The notes beneath the pieces were generated by a model that made no database searches, had not been told where the DNA came from, and was given only the letters and a program-made list of their open reading frames with translations. DNA of 54,701 nucleotides from Streptomyces sp. (GTDB lineage: Bacteria > Actinomycetota > Actinomycetes > Streptomycetales > Streptomycetaceae): the NCBI RefSeq assembly GCF_019510245.1, contig NZ_JAEKKT010000152.1, positions 1 through 54,701 of the forward strand. Reading direction: 5' to 3'. Positions 41,181-49,537 of the stretch are shown here, in pieces (positions within the stretch are counted from its first letter, which is position 1; each line of letters begins with the position of its first letter). A program made the translations under genes and the position numbers.

Positions 41181-42995
41181 ATGGCGCAAGTGCTGCGGCG
41201 TCTGCTGTCGGCCGGCGATCCCTCAGACACCGTGGTCACGGCCGCTCCCCGGCTCTCCCCACGCGAGGTCTTCCGGCGGTTCTGGCCGTACACCCGCGGC
41301 GGCCGCCGCTGGCTCCTGCCGCTCGTCCTGCTGAGCCTGACCGGCCCGGCCGTCGACGCCGCCGAGCTCTGGCTCTTCAAGTTCGTCGTCGACGACGTGC
41401 TCGTCGGCCGGGAGCTGCGGCCCTTCCTGTGGATCGCGCCCGCCTACCTGGGCCTCGTCCTGTGCTCCGGCGTGCTCGGCTACGCCGACGACGTCACCTC
41501 CACCTGGGTCGGCGAACGCTTCCTGCTCGCCCTGCGCGCCGACGTCTTCCGGCATGTCCAGGGGCTCTCGCTCGGCTTCTTCGAACGCCGGCGCCTCGGC
41601 GACGTGCTGTCGAGGGTGACGGGCGACGTCGACGCGGTGGAGACGTTCCTGCTCTCGGGCGTCGCGGACGCCCTGTACTACGTGATCAGCCTGGGCGTCT
41701 ACCTCGGCCTGCTGTTCTACCTGCGCTGGGACCTGACCCTGCTCGCCCTCGTCGTCGTACCGCTGTTCTGGGGGGCGGCCCGCTACTTCTCGCGGCTGGT
41801 CAGGGAGGCCTCGCGGGAGCGCAGGCGGCGCGGCGGGGCGCTCGGCGCGATCGCCGAGGAGTCGCTGGGCAACGTCGTACTCGTGCAGGCGTACAACCGG
41901 CAGGCGTGGGAGGCACGCCGGTTCGAGCGGGAGAACGCCGGCCGGTTCCGCGCGGCGATGGCCTCGGCGCGGATCCGTGCCGTGTACGCGCCCGCGGTCG
42001 AGTTCGTGGAGGTGACCGGCGGCCTCGCGGTGCTGGCCCTCGGCACCTGGAAGCTGGCCCAGGGCCAGCTCACCCTCGGCGGACTGCTGGTCTTCCTGGC
42101 GCTGATCGGCAAGCTGTACGGCCCGGTCCACGGGCTGTCGGGGCTCGGCACCACCTTCTACACGGCGTCCGCCGCCGCGGAACGGATCATCGAACTGCTC
42201 GACGAGCGGCCCCAGGTGACCGAGGCGGCGGGCGCGCGCCGGCTCCGCCGGGCCCGGGGCGCGGTGGAGTTCGACGGGGTGTGGTTCCGCTATCCCGGCA
42301 CGGCGGCCTGGGCCCTGTCCGACGTGTCGTTCCGGGCGGCTCCCGGGGAGACGCTGGCGCTCGTCGGGGCGAGCGGCTCGGGCAAGTCCACGCTCGCGAA
42401 GCTGCAGTTGCGGTTCTACGACCCCGACCGGGGCGCGGTCCGTCTGGACGGGACCGATCTGCGCGAGCTCAGTCTGACCGACGTCCGGGAGAGCATCGCG
42501 GTGGTGTTGCAGGAGACGCTCGTCTTCCACGGCACCGTGCGGGAGAACATCGCCTACGGCCGGCCGGCGGCCACGGAGGCGGAGATCGTCGCGGCGGCGC
42601 GGGCCGCGGACGCCCACGAGTTCGTCGAGCGGCTCCCGGACGGCTACGACACCCTCGTCGGACAGCGCGGCCGGACGCTCTCCGGCGGCCAGTGCCGTCG
42701 GCTGGCGATCGCCCGGGCGATGATCCGGGACGCCCCGGTGCTCCTGCTGGACGAGCCCACCGCCGGGCTGGACGTCCGCTCGGCGCGGCGGATCATGGAG
42801 CCGCTGCGCCGGCTCATGGCCGGCCGGACCACCGTGGTCATCTCGCACCAGCTGCCGACCGTCCGCGACGCCACCCGGATCGTGGTGCTCGACCACGGCC
42901 GGGTCGTCGAGGACGGCGCGCACGCGGATCTCCTCGGGCGGGAGGGGCCGTACGCCCTGCTGCACCGGCTGGGCTCGGGAGCGGCGCTGTCATGA
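41181..42995 (+). CDS. ABC exporter (fused membrane and ATPase domains)
   Basis: A 604-residue half-transporter. Residues about 30-325 hold a six-helix ABC transmembrane domain (GFFERRRLGDVLSRVTGDVDAV is its conserved coupling region). Residues about 355-590 are the ATPase: Walker A GASGSGKST, Q-loop VLQETLVF, signature LSGGQCRRLAIARA, Walker B VLLLDEPTAGLD and H-loop VISHQL. The residue after LSGGQ is Cys instead of the usual Gln/Lys/Arg. It works as a homodimer or with a partner not in this window. Export substrate unknown: lipids, drugs or a peptide. Its 3' end overlaps the convergent anti-sigma gene by six bases. Confidence 0.88.
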   Translation: MAQVLRRLLSAGDPSDTVVTAAPRLSPREVFRRFWPYTRGGRRWLLPLVLLSLTGPAVDAAELWLFKFVVDDVLVGRELRPFLWIAPAYLGLVLCSGVLGYADDVTSTWVGERFLLALRADVFRHVQGLSLGFFERRRLGDVLSRVTGDVDAVETFLLSGVADALYYVISLGVYLGLLFYLRWDLTLLALVVVPLFWGAARYFSRLVREASRERRRRGGALGAIAEESLGNVVLVQAYNRQAWEARRFERENAGRFRAAMASARIRAVYAPAVEFVEVTGGLAVLALGTWKLAQGQLTLGGLLVFLALIGKLYGPVHGLSGLGTTFYTASAAAERIIELLDERPQVTEAAGARRLRRARGAVEFDGVWFRYPGTAAWALSDVSFRAAPGETLALVGASGSGKSTLAKLQLRFYDPDRGAVRLDGTDLRELSLTDVRESIAVVLQETLVFHGTVRENIAYGRPAATEAEIVAAARAADAHEFVERLPDGYDTLVGQRGRTLSGGQCRRLAIARAMIRDAPVLLLDEPTAGLDVRSARRIMEPLRRLMAGRTTVVISHQLPTVRDATRIVVLDHGRVVEDGAHADLLGREGPYALLHRLGSGAALS

Positions 42996-43745
42996 CACCT
43001 CCGGGGTCACCACCTCGCCCTTCTGCAGCCGGGCGGTGGCGAGGACGGAGCCGTCCGAAGAGGTCAGGTGGGCGGCGGAGTACTTGGTGAGGTCCACGGG
43101 GACCGCCACGCCCCAGTTGCCGCGTCCGGCGCGCAGGGGGAAGTCGCCGATCCGCGTGGTCGTACCGTCGGCGCGGGCGAGGAGGCAGGTGACCCTGCCG
43201 TCGTGGGGGGTGCCGGTGAGGGCGACGGAGACGAACATCCAGGCGGGGCTGCCGGGGTGGGCGTAGATCTCGCCGACGGGCTCTCCGCCGCCGGCCGGGA
43301 TCATGTCCCCGACGAGCACGGGCTCGGACTCGACCGCGGGCGCCGAGGCGGTGACGGCCCCCTCGACGGCACTGCCGATCGCCCAGCCGGCGAAGCCGAC
43401 CGCGACCGCGGCGGTGGCGGCGACCGCGGCGAGCCGCAGCCTCAGGCGCCGGACGCGGCCACGCCGGCCCTGAGCGGCGCGGGCGGGCCGGACCCCCTCC
43501 GCCCCCGCCACCTGCTCGGCCAGACTGCGCGCCACCCGGGTCCCGAAGCCGGGCGGCGGGTCGCCCTCCGGCAGCAGGCCGACCAACCGGTCGCCGATCC
43601 CGGTGAGCTGGCGTACGTACTCCCGGCAGTCCGCGCACCCGTCCAGATGGGCGACGGCCTCGGCCCGCTCGCGGCCGGGCAGGACGCCCAGCGCCAGTTC
43701 GGCGCCGACCTCGCGCAGCTTCCCGCAGTGCGCGTCAGCGGACAT
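42990..43745 (-). CDS. Anti-sigma factor, RskA-like with zinc-binding domain
   Basis: A 251-residue membrane anti-sigma factor. The N-terminal domain has a zinc-anti-sigma pattern: a His near 7, then HLDGCADCREYV with H33, C37 and C40. One transmembrane helix is at about 107-127, and the C-terminal part outside the membrane resembles RskA proteins (sense and release). It overlaps the sigma gene by 11 bases (43735-43745), so the pair is translationally coupled, and should hold the sigma factor inactive until a signal triggers proteolysis. Confidence 0.86.
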   Translation of the reverse strand: MSADAHCGKLREVGAELALGVLPGRERAEAVAHLDGCADCREYVRQLTGIGDRLVGLLPEGDPPPGFGTRVARSLAEQVAGAEGVRPARAAQGRRGRVRRLRLRLAAVAATAAVAVGFAGWAIGSAVEGAVTASAPAVESEPVLVGDMIPAGGGEPVGEIYAHPGSPAWMFVSVALTGTPHDGRVTCLLARADGTTTRIGDFPLRAGRGNWGVAVPVDLTKYSAAHLTSSDGSVLATARLQKGEVVTPEVS

Positions 43746-44322
43746 GGTCGCCTCCCTTCGGGGACGCGAGCGCGGTGCGGAGTTTCGCCATCGCCGCTCT
43801 GATCCGCGTCTTGGCGGTGCCCAGCGGGATCCGCTCCGCGTCGGCGATCTGCTGGGCGGTCATGCCGTAGATGCCGGCCATCATCAGGGCCCGGGCCTGC
43901 TCCCGCGGCAGCCGGGCCAGCGCGGCCCGCAGCTGGGTGGAGGCCTCGTCGGCCAGGGCCCACCGTTCGGGGGTCTCGGTGACGGCGTCGAGGAGGGGGT
44001 CGAGATCCTCGGGTGCCATGGGTTCCGTCCGCCGGGCCCGGACGGCGTCGACGGCGAGGTTGTGGGCGATGGTGGTGAGCCAGGTCCCGACCGAGCCGCG
44101 GCGCGAGTCGTAGATCTGGGCATGCCGCCATGCGCGCTCGAACGTCTGCTGGACGACGTCCTCGGCGAGCTGCTGGTCCCCGGTGACGGCCATCGCGACC
44201 CCGAAGACCCGGTGCTGGAATCTCCGTACGAAGACCTCGGCGAGCTCCGGGGCTCCGGTGGCCAGCCCGGACAGCAGAGCCTCGTCCGGGAGGCGGTCGA
44301 CAGGGAACCGGAATCCCGACAC
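43735..44322 (-). CDS. ECF sigma factor (SigK-like)
   Basis: A 195-residue sigma factor. Region 2 is visible as AEVFVRRFQHRVFGVAMAV then YDSRRGSVGTWLTTIAHNLA, and region 4 as MTAQQIADAERIPLGTAKTRI. The GTG start at 44322 is used: a TATACA box lies 12 bases upstream, which would suit a very short leader. In-frame starts at 44391 and 44421 are also possible. It is paired with the RskA-like anti-sigma gene downstream. Mycobacterial SigK/RskK-type systems control redox and stress genes, so a link to the redox genes nearby is a reasonable guess only. Confidence 0.86.
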   Translation of the reverse strand: MSGFRFPVDRLPDEALLSGLATGAPELAEVFVRRFQHRVFGVAMAVTGDQQLAEDVVQQTFERAWRHAQIYDSRRGSVGTWLTTIAHNLAVDAVRARRTEPMAPEDLDPLLDAVTETPERWALADEASTQLRAALARLPREQARALMMAGIYGMTAQQIADAERIPLGTAKTRIRAAMAKLRTALASPKGGDHVR

Positions 44323-44473
44323 ACCCCTGTATACGTTCGGCGGCCGCCAGGGGATTGCCCGCCCGCCTGACCGCTCGCCGCGGAAGATCACACGGCCATT
44401 GTCCGTCGGCTGACCGGGCACCGCACGCGGGTCGGCGGCGGGCCCGGCGGCACCCGGTGCCCCTCGGGGGCCG

Positions 44474-45019
44474 TCAGTGGCCGTTCTGGGCGAGCCGCAG
44501 CAGGTGGTCCGCGAGGGCCTGCCCGCCGGTCGGCTCCCTGCTGATCAGCAGCACCGTGTCGTCCCCGGCGATCGTCCCGAGGATGTCGTGCAGCTCCGCC
44601 TGGTCGATCGAGGACGCGAGGAACTGGGCCGCGCCGGGCGGGGTGCGCAGGACGACCAGGTTCGCCGAGGCCTCCGCCGAGATCAGGAGTTCCTGGGAGA
44701 GGCGGCGCATCCGCTCCTCCTTCGCCGACTCCCCGAGCGGGGCGCGGGGGGTGCGGAAGCCGCCCTCGCTCGGGACCGCGTAGATCAGCTCGCCGTCGGT
44801 GTTGCGGATCTTGACCGCGTTCAGCTCGTCGAGGTCCCGGGAGAGCGTCGCCTGAGTGACCGTCAGGCCGTCGTCGGCGAGCAGCTTCGCGAGCTGGCTC
44901 TGCGAGCGCACCGGCAGCCGGTTGAGGATGTCCACGATCCGGCGGTGCCGGGCGGTCCGGGTCTGCGGCACGGCAGACCCCGTCCCGCCGGACTGGTCGA
45001 ACTCCTGCGCCTGGCTCAT
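44474..45019 (-). CDS. argR: Arginine repressor
   Basis: A 181-residue ArgR. The N-terminal winged helix has QSQLAKLLADDGLTVTQATL followed by SRDLDEL, and the C-terminal domain has GTIAGDDTVLLISR, where arginine binds the hexamer. It is the last gene of argCJBDR, 7 bases from argD, and the product shuts off this operon, argG and probably others when arginine is plentiful. ATG 45019 starts just before MSQAQEFDQSGGTG, a non-conserved tail. Confidence 0.95.
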   Translation of the reverse strand: MSQAQEFDQSGGTGSAVPQTRTARHRRIVDILNRLPVRSQSQLAKLLADDGLTVTQATLSRDLDELNAVKIRNTDGELIYAVPSEGGFRTPRAPLGESAKEERMRRLSQELLISAEASANLVVLRTPPGAAQFLASSIDQAELHDILGTIAGDDTVLLISREPTGGQALADHLLRLAQNGH

Positions 45020-45026
45020 CGTCGTC

Positions 45027-46223
45027 TCATTCTCCGGATCGTCCGTCCCCGCTCGCTGCGTCGAGGATGCCGGGCAGGGCGCGCAGCAGCGCGTCCGCCT
45101 CGGCGTCGCGGAGGTTCAGCGGCGGCATCAGCCGTACGACGTCGGGAGCGGGCGCGTTCACCAGGAACCCGGCCTCCTGAGCCGCCTGCTGCACCTGCGC
45201 TGCCCGCGGCTCGGTGAGCACGATACCCAGGAGGAGACCCGTCCCCCGGACATAATCGATCAACCGGTGGCCGAGACCCTCGATTCCGTCGCGCAACCTG
45301 CCGCTCTGCCGCTTGACGTTCTCCAGCAACCCCTCGTTCTCGATGGTGTCGAGGAGGGCGAGCCCGGCGGCGCAGGCGACCGGGTTGCCGCCGAAGGTGG
45401 TGCCGTGGTGGCCGGGCTGGAGCAGTTCGGCGGCGCGGCCGAAGGCCACGGTCGCGCCGAGCGGCAGACCGCCGCCGAGCTGCTTGGCGAGGGTGACGAC
45501 ATCGGGCAGTACGCCCTCGTGGGCCTGGTACTCGAACCAGGTGCCGGTGCGGCCGATGCCCGTCTGGACCTCGTCGAGGACGAGCAGTGCGCCGGTGGCG
45601 GCGGTGATCGCGCGGGCCGCCTTCAGGTAGCCGGCCGGGGGCACGACCACGCCGTTCTCGCCCTGGATCGGCTCGATGACGACGAGGGCGGTCTCCTCGG
45701 TGACGGCCGCGGCCAGCGCCTGCGCGTCGCCGTAGGGCACGTGCGTGACGTCGGCGGGCAGCGGCCGGAACGGGTCCTGCTTGGCGGGCTGTCCGGTGAG
45801 TGCGAGGGCGCCCATGGTCCGGCCGTGGAAGCCGCCGTCGGTGGCGACCATGTGCGTCCGCCCGGTCAGCCGGCCGATCTTGAAGGCGGCCTCGTTGGCC
45901 TCGGCACCGGAGTTGCAGAAGAAGACCCTGCCCTCCCGGCCGAAGAGCTGGACGAGCCGCTCGGCGAGGGCGACGGTGGGCTCGGCCATGAAGAAGTTGG
46001 AGATGTGCCCGAGGGACGCGATCTGCTTGCCGACGGCCTCGACGATCGCGGGGTGGGCGTGGCCGAGCGCGTTGGTCGCGATGCCGCCGACGAAGTCGTA
46101 GTAGGGGCGGTCCTCGGCGTCCCAGACCTTGACGCCCTCGCCGCGGACGAGGGGCAGCCGCGGGGTGCCGTAGTTGTTCATGAGGGCGCCCTGCCAGCGC
46201 GTGGTCAGTTCCTGGTTGCTCAC
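45027..46223 (-). CDS. argD: Acetylornithine aminotransferase
   Basis: A 398-residue PLP-dependent class III aminotransferase, converting N-acetylglutamate semialdehyde to N-acetylornithine. Family features are the GVKVWDAEDRPYYDFVGG start, NSGAEANEAAFKIGR, the LVLDEVQTGIGRTG Asp, and VTLAKQLGGGLPLGA, where the Lys holds PLP. It overlaps argB by four bases (46220-46223) and belongs to argCJBDR. Confidence 0.95.
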   Translation of the reverse strand: MSNQELTTRWQGALMNNYGTPRLPLVRGEGVKVWDAEDRPYYDFVGGIATNALGHAHPAIVEAVGKQIASLGHISNFFMAEPTVALAERLVQLFGREGRVFFCNSGAEANEAAFKIGRLTGRTHMVATDGGFHGRTMGALALTGQPAKQDPFRPLPADVTHVPYGDAQALAAAVTEETALVVIEPIQGENGVVVPPAGYLKAARAITAATGALLVLDEVQTGIGRTGTWFEYQAHEGVLPDVVTLAKQLGGGLPLGATVAFGRAAELLQPGHHGTTFGGNPVACAAGLALLDTIENEGLLENVKRQSGRLRDGIEGLGHRLIDYVRGTGLLLGIVLTEPRAAQVQQAAQEAGFLVNAPAPDVVRLMPPLNLRDAEADALLRALPGILDAASGDGRSGE

Positions 46224-47131
46224 GACTCCCCCTCCTGGTCCGGCACGACCATCGTGCCGATGCCTTCGTCCGTGAAGATCTCCAGCAGGATCGAGTGCTG
46301 GACCCGGCCGTCGATGACGCGGGCGGTGGTGACGCCGTTGCGTACGGCGTGCAGGCAGCCCTCCATCTTCGGCACCATGCCGGAGCTGAGTTCCGGCAGC
46401 AGCTTCTCCAGTTGGGAAGCGGTGAGGCGGCTGATCACCTCGTCGGAGTTCGGCCAGTCCTCGTAGAGGCCCTCCACGTCGGTGAGGACCATGAGGGTTT
46501 CGGCGCCCAGAGCAGCAGCGAGTGCCGCAGCCGCCGTATCAGCATTGACGTTGTAGACATGCCCCGAGTCACTGTCGTCCTGGGAGCGGGCGATCGAGGA
46601 GACGACCGGGATCCGGCCGTCGGCGAGCAGGGCCTCGATCGCGCCCGTGTCGATCGAGGTGATCTCGCCGACCCGCCCGATGTCGACGAGTTCGCCGTCG
46701 ATCTCGGGCCGGTGCTTGGTGGCGGTGATGGTGTGGGCGTCCTCGCCGGTCAGTCCGACGGCGAGCGGGCCGTGCTGGTTGAGCAGGTTGACCAGCTCGC
46801 GCTGGACCTGCCCGGCGAGCACCATCCGTACGACGTCCATGGCGTCCTCGGTGGTGACCCTGAGGCCGGCCTTGAACTCGCTGACGATGCCGTGCCTGTC
46901 GAGGGCGGCGCTGATCTGCGGGCCGCCGCCGTGCACGACGACCGGCTTGAGGCCGGCGTGGTGCAGGAAGACGACGTCCTGGGCGAAGGCGGCCTTCAGG
47001 TCCTCGTCGATCATGGCGTTGCCGCCGAACTTGATCACGACGGTCTTGCCGTTGTGACGGACCAGCCAGGGCAGCGCCTCGATGAGGATCTGCGCCTTGG
47101 GCAGCGCGGTGTGCTTGCGCGTGGTGCTCAT
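46220..47131 (-). CDS. argB: N-acetylglutamate kinase
   Basis: A 303-residue kinase of the amino-acid-kinase fold that phosphorylates N-acetylglutamate. Conserved parts are VVIKFGGNAM, VVHGGGPQISAAL and YNVNADTAAAALAAALGAE. It overlaps argJ by four bases (47128-47131) and argD by four bases. Like other actinobacterial ArgB it is probably arginine-inhibited. Confidence 0.95.
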   Translation of the reverse strand: MSTTRKHTALPKAQILIEALPWLVRHNGKTVVIKFGGNAMIDEDLKAAFAQDVVFLHHAGLKPVVVHGGGPQISAALDRHGIVSEFKAGLRVTTEDAMDVVRMVLAGQVQRELVNLLNQHGPLAVGLTGEDAHTITATKHRPEIDGELVDIGRVGEITSIDTGAIEALLADGRIPVVSSIARSQDDSDSGHVYNVNADTAAAALAAALGAETLMVLTDVEGLYEDWPNSDEVISRLTASQLEKLLPELSSGMVPKMEGCLHAVRNGVTTARVIDGRVQHSILLEIFTDEGIGTMVVPDQEGES

Positions 47132-48303
47132 GACGAGTAAGCGCTGTTCTCGTGGACGTAGTCGGCGGTCAGGTCGTTGGTCCAGATAGTGGCGGTCTCG
47201 GTGCCGGCGGCGAGGTCGGCGACGATGTGCACCTCGCGGTAGCGCATGTCGACCTTCTCGCGGTCCTCGCCCACGCCGCCGTTCTTGCAGACCCAGACTC
47301 CGTTGATGGCGACGTTGAGCCGGTCCGGCTCGAAGGCGGCCCTGGTGGTGCCGATCGCGGAGAGCACGCGGCCCCAGTTGGGGTCCTCGCCGTGGATGGC
47401 GCACTTGAGGAGGTTGTTGCGGGCGATGGAGCGGCCCACCTCGACGGCGTCGTCCTCGGAGGCGGCGTTGACCACCTCCACCCTGATGTCCTTGCTGGCG
47501 CCCTCGGCGTCCCGGATCAGCTGCTGCCCGAGGTCGTCGCAGACGACACGGACGGCCTCGGCGAACTCCTCGTACTCCGGGGTGACTTCGGAGGAACCGC
47601 TGGCCAGCAGCAGCACGGTGTCGTTGGTGGACATGCAGCCGTCGGAGTCGACGCGGTCGAAGGTGGTCCGGGTGGCGGCCCGCAGCGCCTTGTCGAGGAC
47701 CTCGCTCTCGACGACCGCGTCCGTGGTGAGCACGACCAGCATGGTGGCGAGGCCGGGGGCGAGCATGCCGGCGCCCTTCGCCATGCCGCCGACCGTCCAG
47801 CCTCCCCCAGACTCCGTCCGGGGGGACCCCCAGGTGACGACGGACGTCTTGTGCACGGTGTCGGTGGTCTTGATGGCGATGGCGGCCTTCTCGCCGCCGT
47901 GCTCGCTGAGGGCGGCGGCCGCGGTCTCCACACCCGGCAGCAGCTTGTCCATGGGCAGCAGCACACCGATCAGGCCGGTCGAGCAGACCGCGACCTCGAT
48001 GGCGCCGCGCCCGAGCACCTCGGCGGCCTTCTCGGCGGTGGCGTGGGTGTCCTGGAAGCCCTTGGGGCCGGTACAGGCGTTGGCGCCGCCGGAGTTGAGG
48101 ACGACGGCCGAGACCTGGCCGCTCTTGAGCACCTGCTCGGACCACAGCACCGGCGCGGCCTTCACGCGGTTGGAGGTGAAGACGCCCGCGGCGGCACGGC
48201 GCGGCCCGTTGTTGACCACGAGGGCCAGGTCCGGGTTGCCGTTCTCCTTGATCCCGGCGGCGATGCCCGCGGCCGTGAATCCCTTCGCTGCCGTCACGCT
48301 CAC
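47128..48303 (-). CDS. argJ: Bifunctional ornithine acetyltransferase / N-acetylglutamate synthase
   Basis: A 391-residue enzyme that recycles the acetyl group from acetylornithine to glutamate. It matures by self-cleavage before the Thr of ATML (T187), giving alpha and beta chains. The GTG start overlaps the argC stop (GTGA). Residues about 157-168 (WGSPRTESGGGW) lie in a region where ArgJ normally reads on without extra residues; they are encoded by a copy of the family A repeat, whose C-run and G-run are still visible. The reading frame stays open and all other motifs are normal, so the enzyme is likely active, but the inserted segment is close to the cleavage site. Confidence 0.93.
   Translation of the reverse strand: MSVTAAKGFTAAGIAAGIKENGNPDLALVVNNGPRRAAAGVFTSNRVKAAPVLWSEQVLKSGQVSAVVLNSGGANACTGPKGFQDTHATAEKAAEVLGRGAIEVAVCSTGLIGVLLPMDKLLPGVETAAAALSEHGGEKAAIAIKTTDTVHKTSVVTWGSPRTESGGGWTVGGMAKGAGMLAPGLATMLVVLTTDAVVESEVLDKALRAATRTTFDRVDSDGCMSTNDTVLLLASGSSEVTPEYEEFAEAVRVVCDDLGQQLIRDAEGASKDIRVEVVNAASEDDAVEVGRSIARNNLLKCAIHGEDPNWGRVLSAIGTTRAAFEPDRLNVAINGVWVCKNGGVGEDREKVDMRYREVHIVADLAAGTETATIWTNDLTADYVHENSAYSS
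47801..47832. repeat. Family A repeat copy 6, inside argJ
   Basis: CCTCCCCCAGACTCCGTCCG followed by GGGGGACCCCCA. The C-run/G-run hairpin core matches the intergenic copies at 1.4, 17.5, 22.7 and 33.7 kb, with a changed loop. It adds about 9-11 codons in frame. Confidence 0.7.
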
Positions 48304-49328
48304 GGCGCAACTCCGATCGTGGTCAGCCCGGTGGTCTCGGCGAGACCCAGGGCGAGGTTCATGCTCTGGACGGCACCGCCGGCGGTGCCCTTGGTCAGGT
48401 TGTCGATGGCGCTGATCGCGATGATGCGGCCCACCGCCTCGTCGTGTGCGACCTGCACCTGAACGGCGTTGGAACCGTAAACGGACGCCGTGGCGGGCCA
48501 CTGGCCCTCGGGGAGCAGGTGGACGAAGGGTTCGTCGGCGTAGGCCTTCTCGTAGACCGCGCGCACCGACTCCGCCGTCACCCCGGCGACGGCCTTGGCA
48601 CTGCACGTGGCGAGGATGCCGCGCGGCATCGGCGCGAGCGTCGGCGTGAAGGAGACGGCGACCCGCTCCCCCGCCACCGCGCTCAGGTTCTGGATCATCT
48701 CGGGGGTGTGCCGGTGGCCGCCGCCGACGCCGTACGGCGACATGGAGCCCATGACCTCGCTGCCCAGCAGGTGCGGCTTGGGCGCCTTGCCCGCGCCGGA
48801 GGTGCCGGACGCGGCGACGACGAGCGCCTCGGGCTCGGCGATCCGGGCGGCGTAGGCCGGGTACAGGGCGAGGGAGACGGCGGTGGGGTAGCAACCGGGT
48901 ACCGCGATGCGCTTGGACCCCTCCAGCGCGGCGCGGGCACCCGGAAGTTCGGGGAGGCCGTAGGGCCAGGTGCCGGCGTGCGGGGAGCCGTAGAAACGCT
49001 CCCAGTCGGCCGGGTCGGTCAGCCGGAAGTCGGCGCCCATGTCGACGACGAGGACGTCCGGGCCGAGCTGCTCGGCGACGGCGGCGGACTGCCCGTGCGG
49101 GAGCGCGAGGAAGACGACGTCGTGCCCGGCGAGGGCCTCGGCGGTCGTCTCCGCCAGCACCCGGTCGGCCAGCGGGAGCAGGTGCGGCTGGAGCGCGCCG
49201 AGGCGCTGGCCCGCGTTGGAGTTGCCGGTCAGGGTGCCGATCTCGACCTCGGGGTGCGCGAGGAGCAGCCGCAGGACCTCTCCGCCCGCGTACCCGCTCG
49301 CTCCGGCCACCGCCGCACGTACCGCCAT
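48300..49328 (-). CDS. argC: N-acetyl-gamma-glutamyl-phosphate reductase
   Basis: A 342-residue NADPH-dependent reductase. Conserved stretches are AVAGASGYAGGEVLRLLL (nucleotide binding) and VPGCYPTAVSLAL with the catalytic Cys. ATG 49328 has GGAGG about nine bases upstream; ATG 49334 is also in frame but too close to that site. It is the first gene of argCJBDR, and its promoter with ARG box lies at 49353-49381. Confidence 0.95.
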   Translation of the reverse strand: MAVRAAVAGASGYAGGEVLRLLLAHPEVEIGTLTGNSNAGQRLGALQPHLLPLADRVLAETTAEALAGHDVVFLALPHGQSAAVAEQLGPDVLVVDMGADFRLTDPADWERFYGSPHAGTWPYGLPELPGARAALEGSKRIAVPGCYPTAVSLALYPAYAARIAEPEALVVAASGTSGAGKAPKPHLLGSEVMGSMSPYGVGGGHRHTPEMIQNLSAVAGERVAVSFTPTLAPMPRGILATCSAKAVAGVTAESVRAVYEKAYADEPFVHLLPEGQWPATASVYGSNAVQVQVAHDEAVGRIIAISAIDNLTKGTAGGAVQSMNLALGLAETTGLTTIGVAP

Positions 49329-49352
49329 GTCCATCCTCCTCCAGATGGCATG

Positions 49353-49381
49353 ACTATACGGTCCGATGCACTTTTATGCAA
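49353..49381 (-). promoter_or_regulatory. argC operon promoter with ARG-box half-sites
   Basis: On the minus strand: -35 TTGCAT (49376-49381), 17 bases, -10 TATAGT (49353-49358). TTGCATAAAAGTGCATC carries two ATGCA-type half-sites, the ArgR recognition sequence. The transposon begins only a few tens of bases further upstream, so the promoter is intact but shortened. Confidence 0.8.
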
Positions 49382-49427
49382 CGAGCCGTCGCAGTGCCGC
49401 GCCCAGGGCGTGCGACGGAGAGTTTTA

Positions 49428-49458
49428 GTTGGCACATGGAGAACACTGGTTGGCAAAT
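49428..49458 (+). repeat. Direct repeats at the left edge of the Tn7-like element
   Basis: GTTGGCACAT at 49428-49437 and GTTGGCAAAT at 49449-49458 are 21 bases apart. Tn7-type ends carry several copies of a roughly 20-base TnsB site at about this spacing, so these may be TnsB-binding sites of the left end. The exact terminus is not certain; a TGCGACGG stretch at 49411 may be the tip. Confidence 0.45.
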
Positions 49459-49537
49459 CTTGGTCCCGTCACGCTGTGTTGCGGGCAGTACCGGCGAAAC
49501 GCCCCCCTCGCCGGTCGAGTGGTGCTTCCCTGGATGA

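Noticed and set aside
49395..49535. A short gene before tnsA
   Set aside because: No start with a ribosome site and no coding bias; the stretch fits a transposon end.
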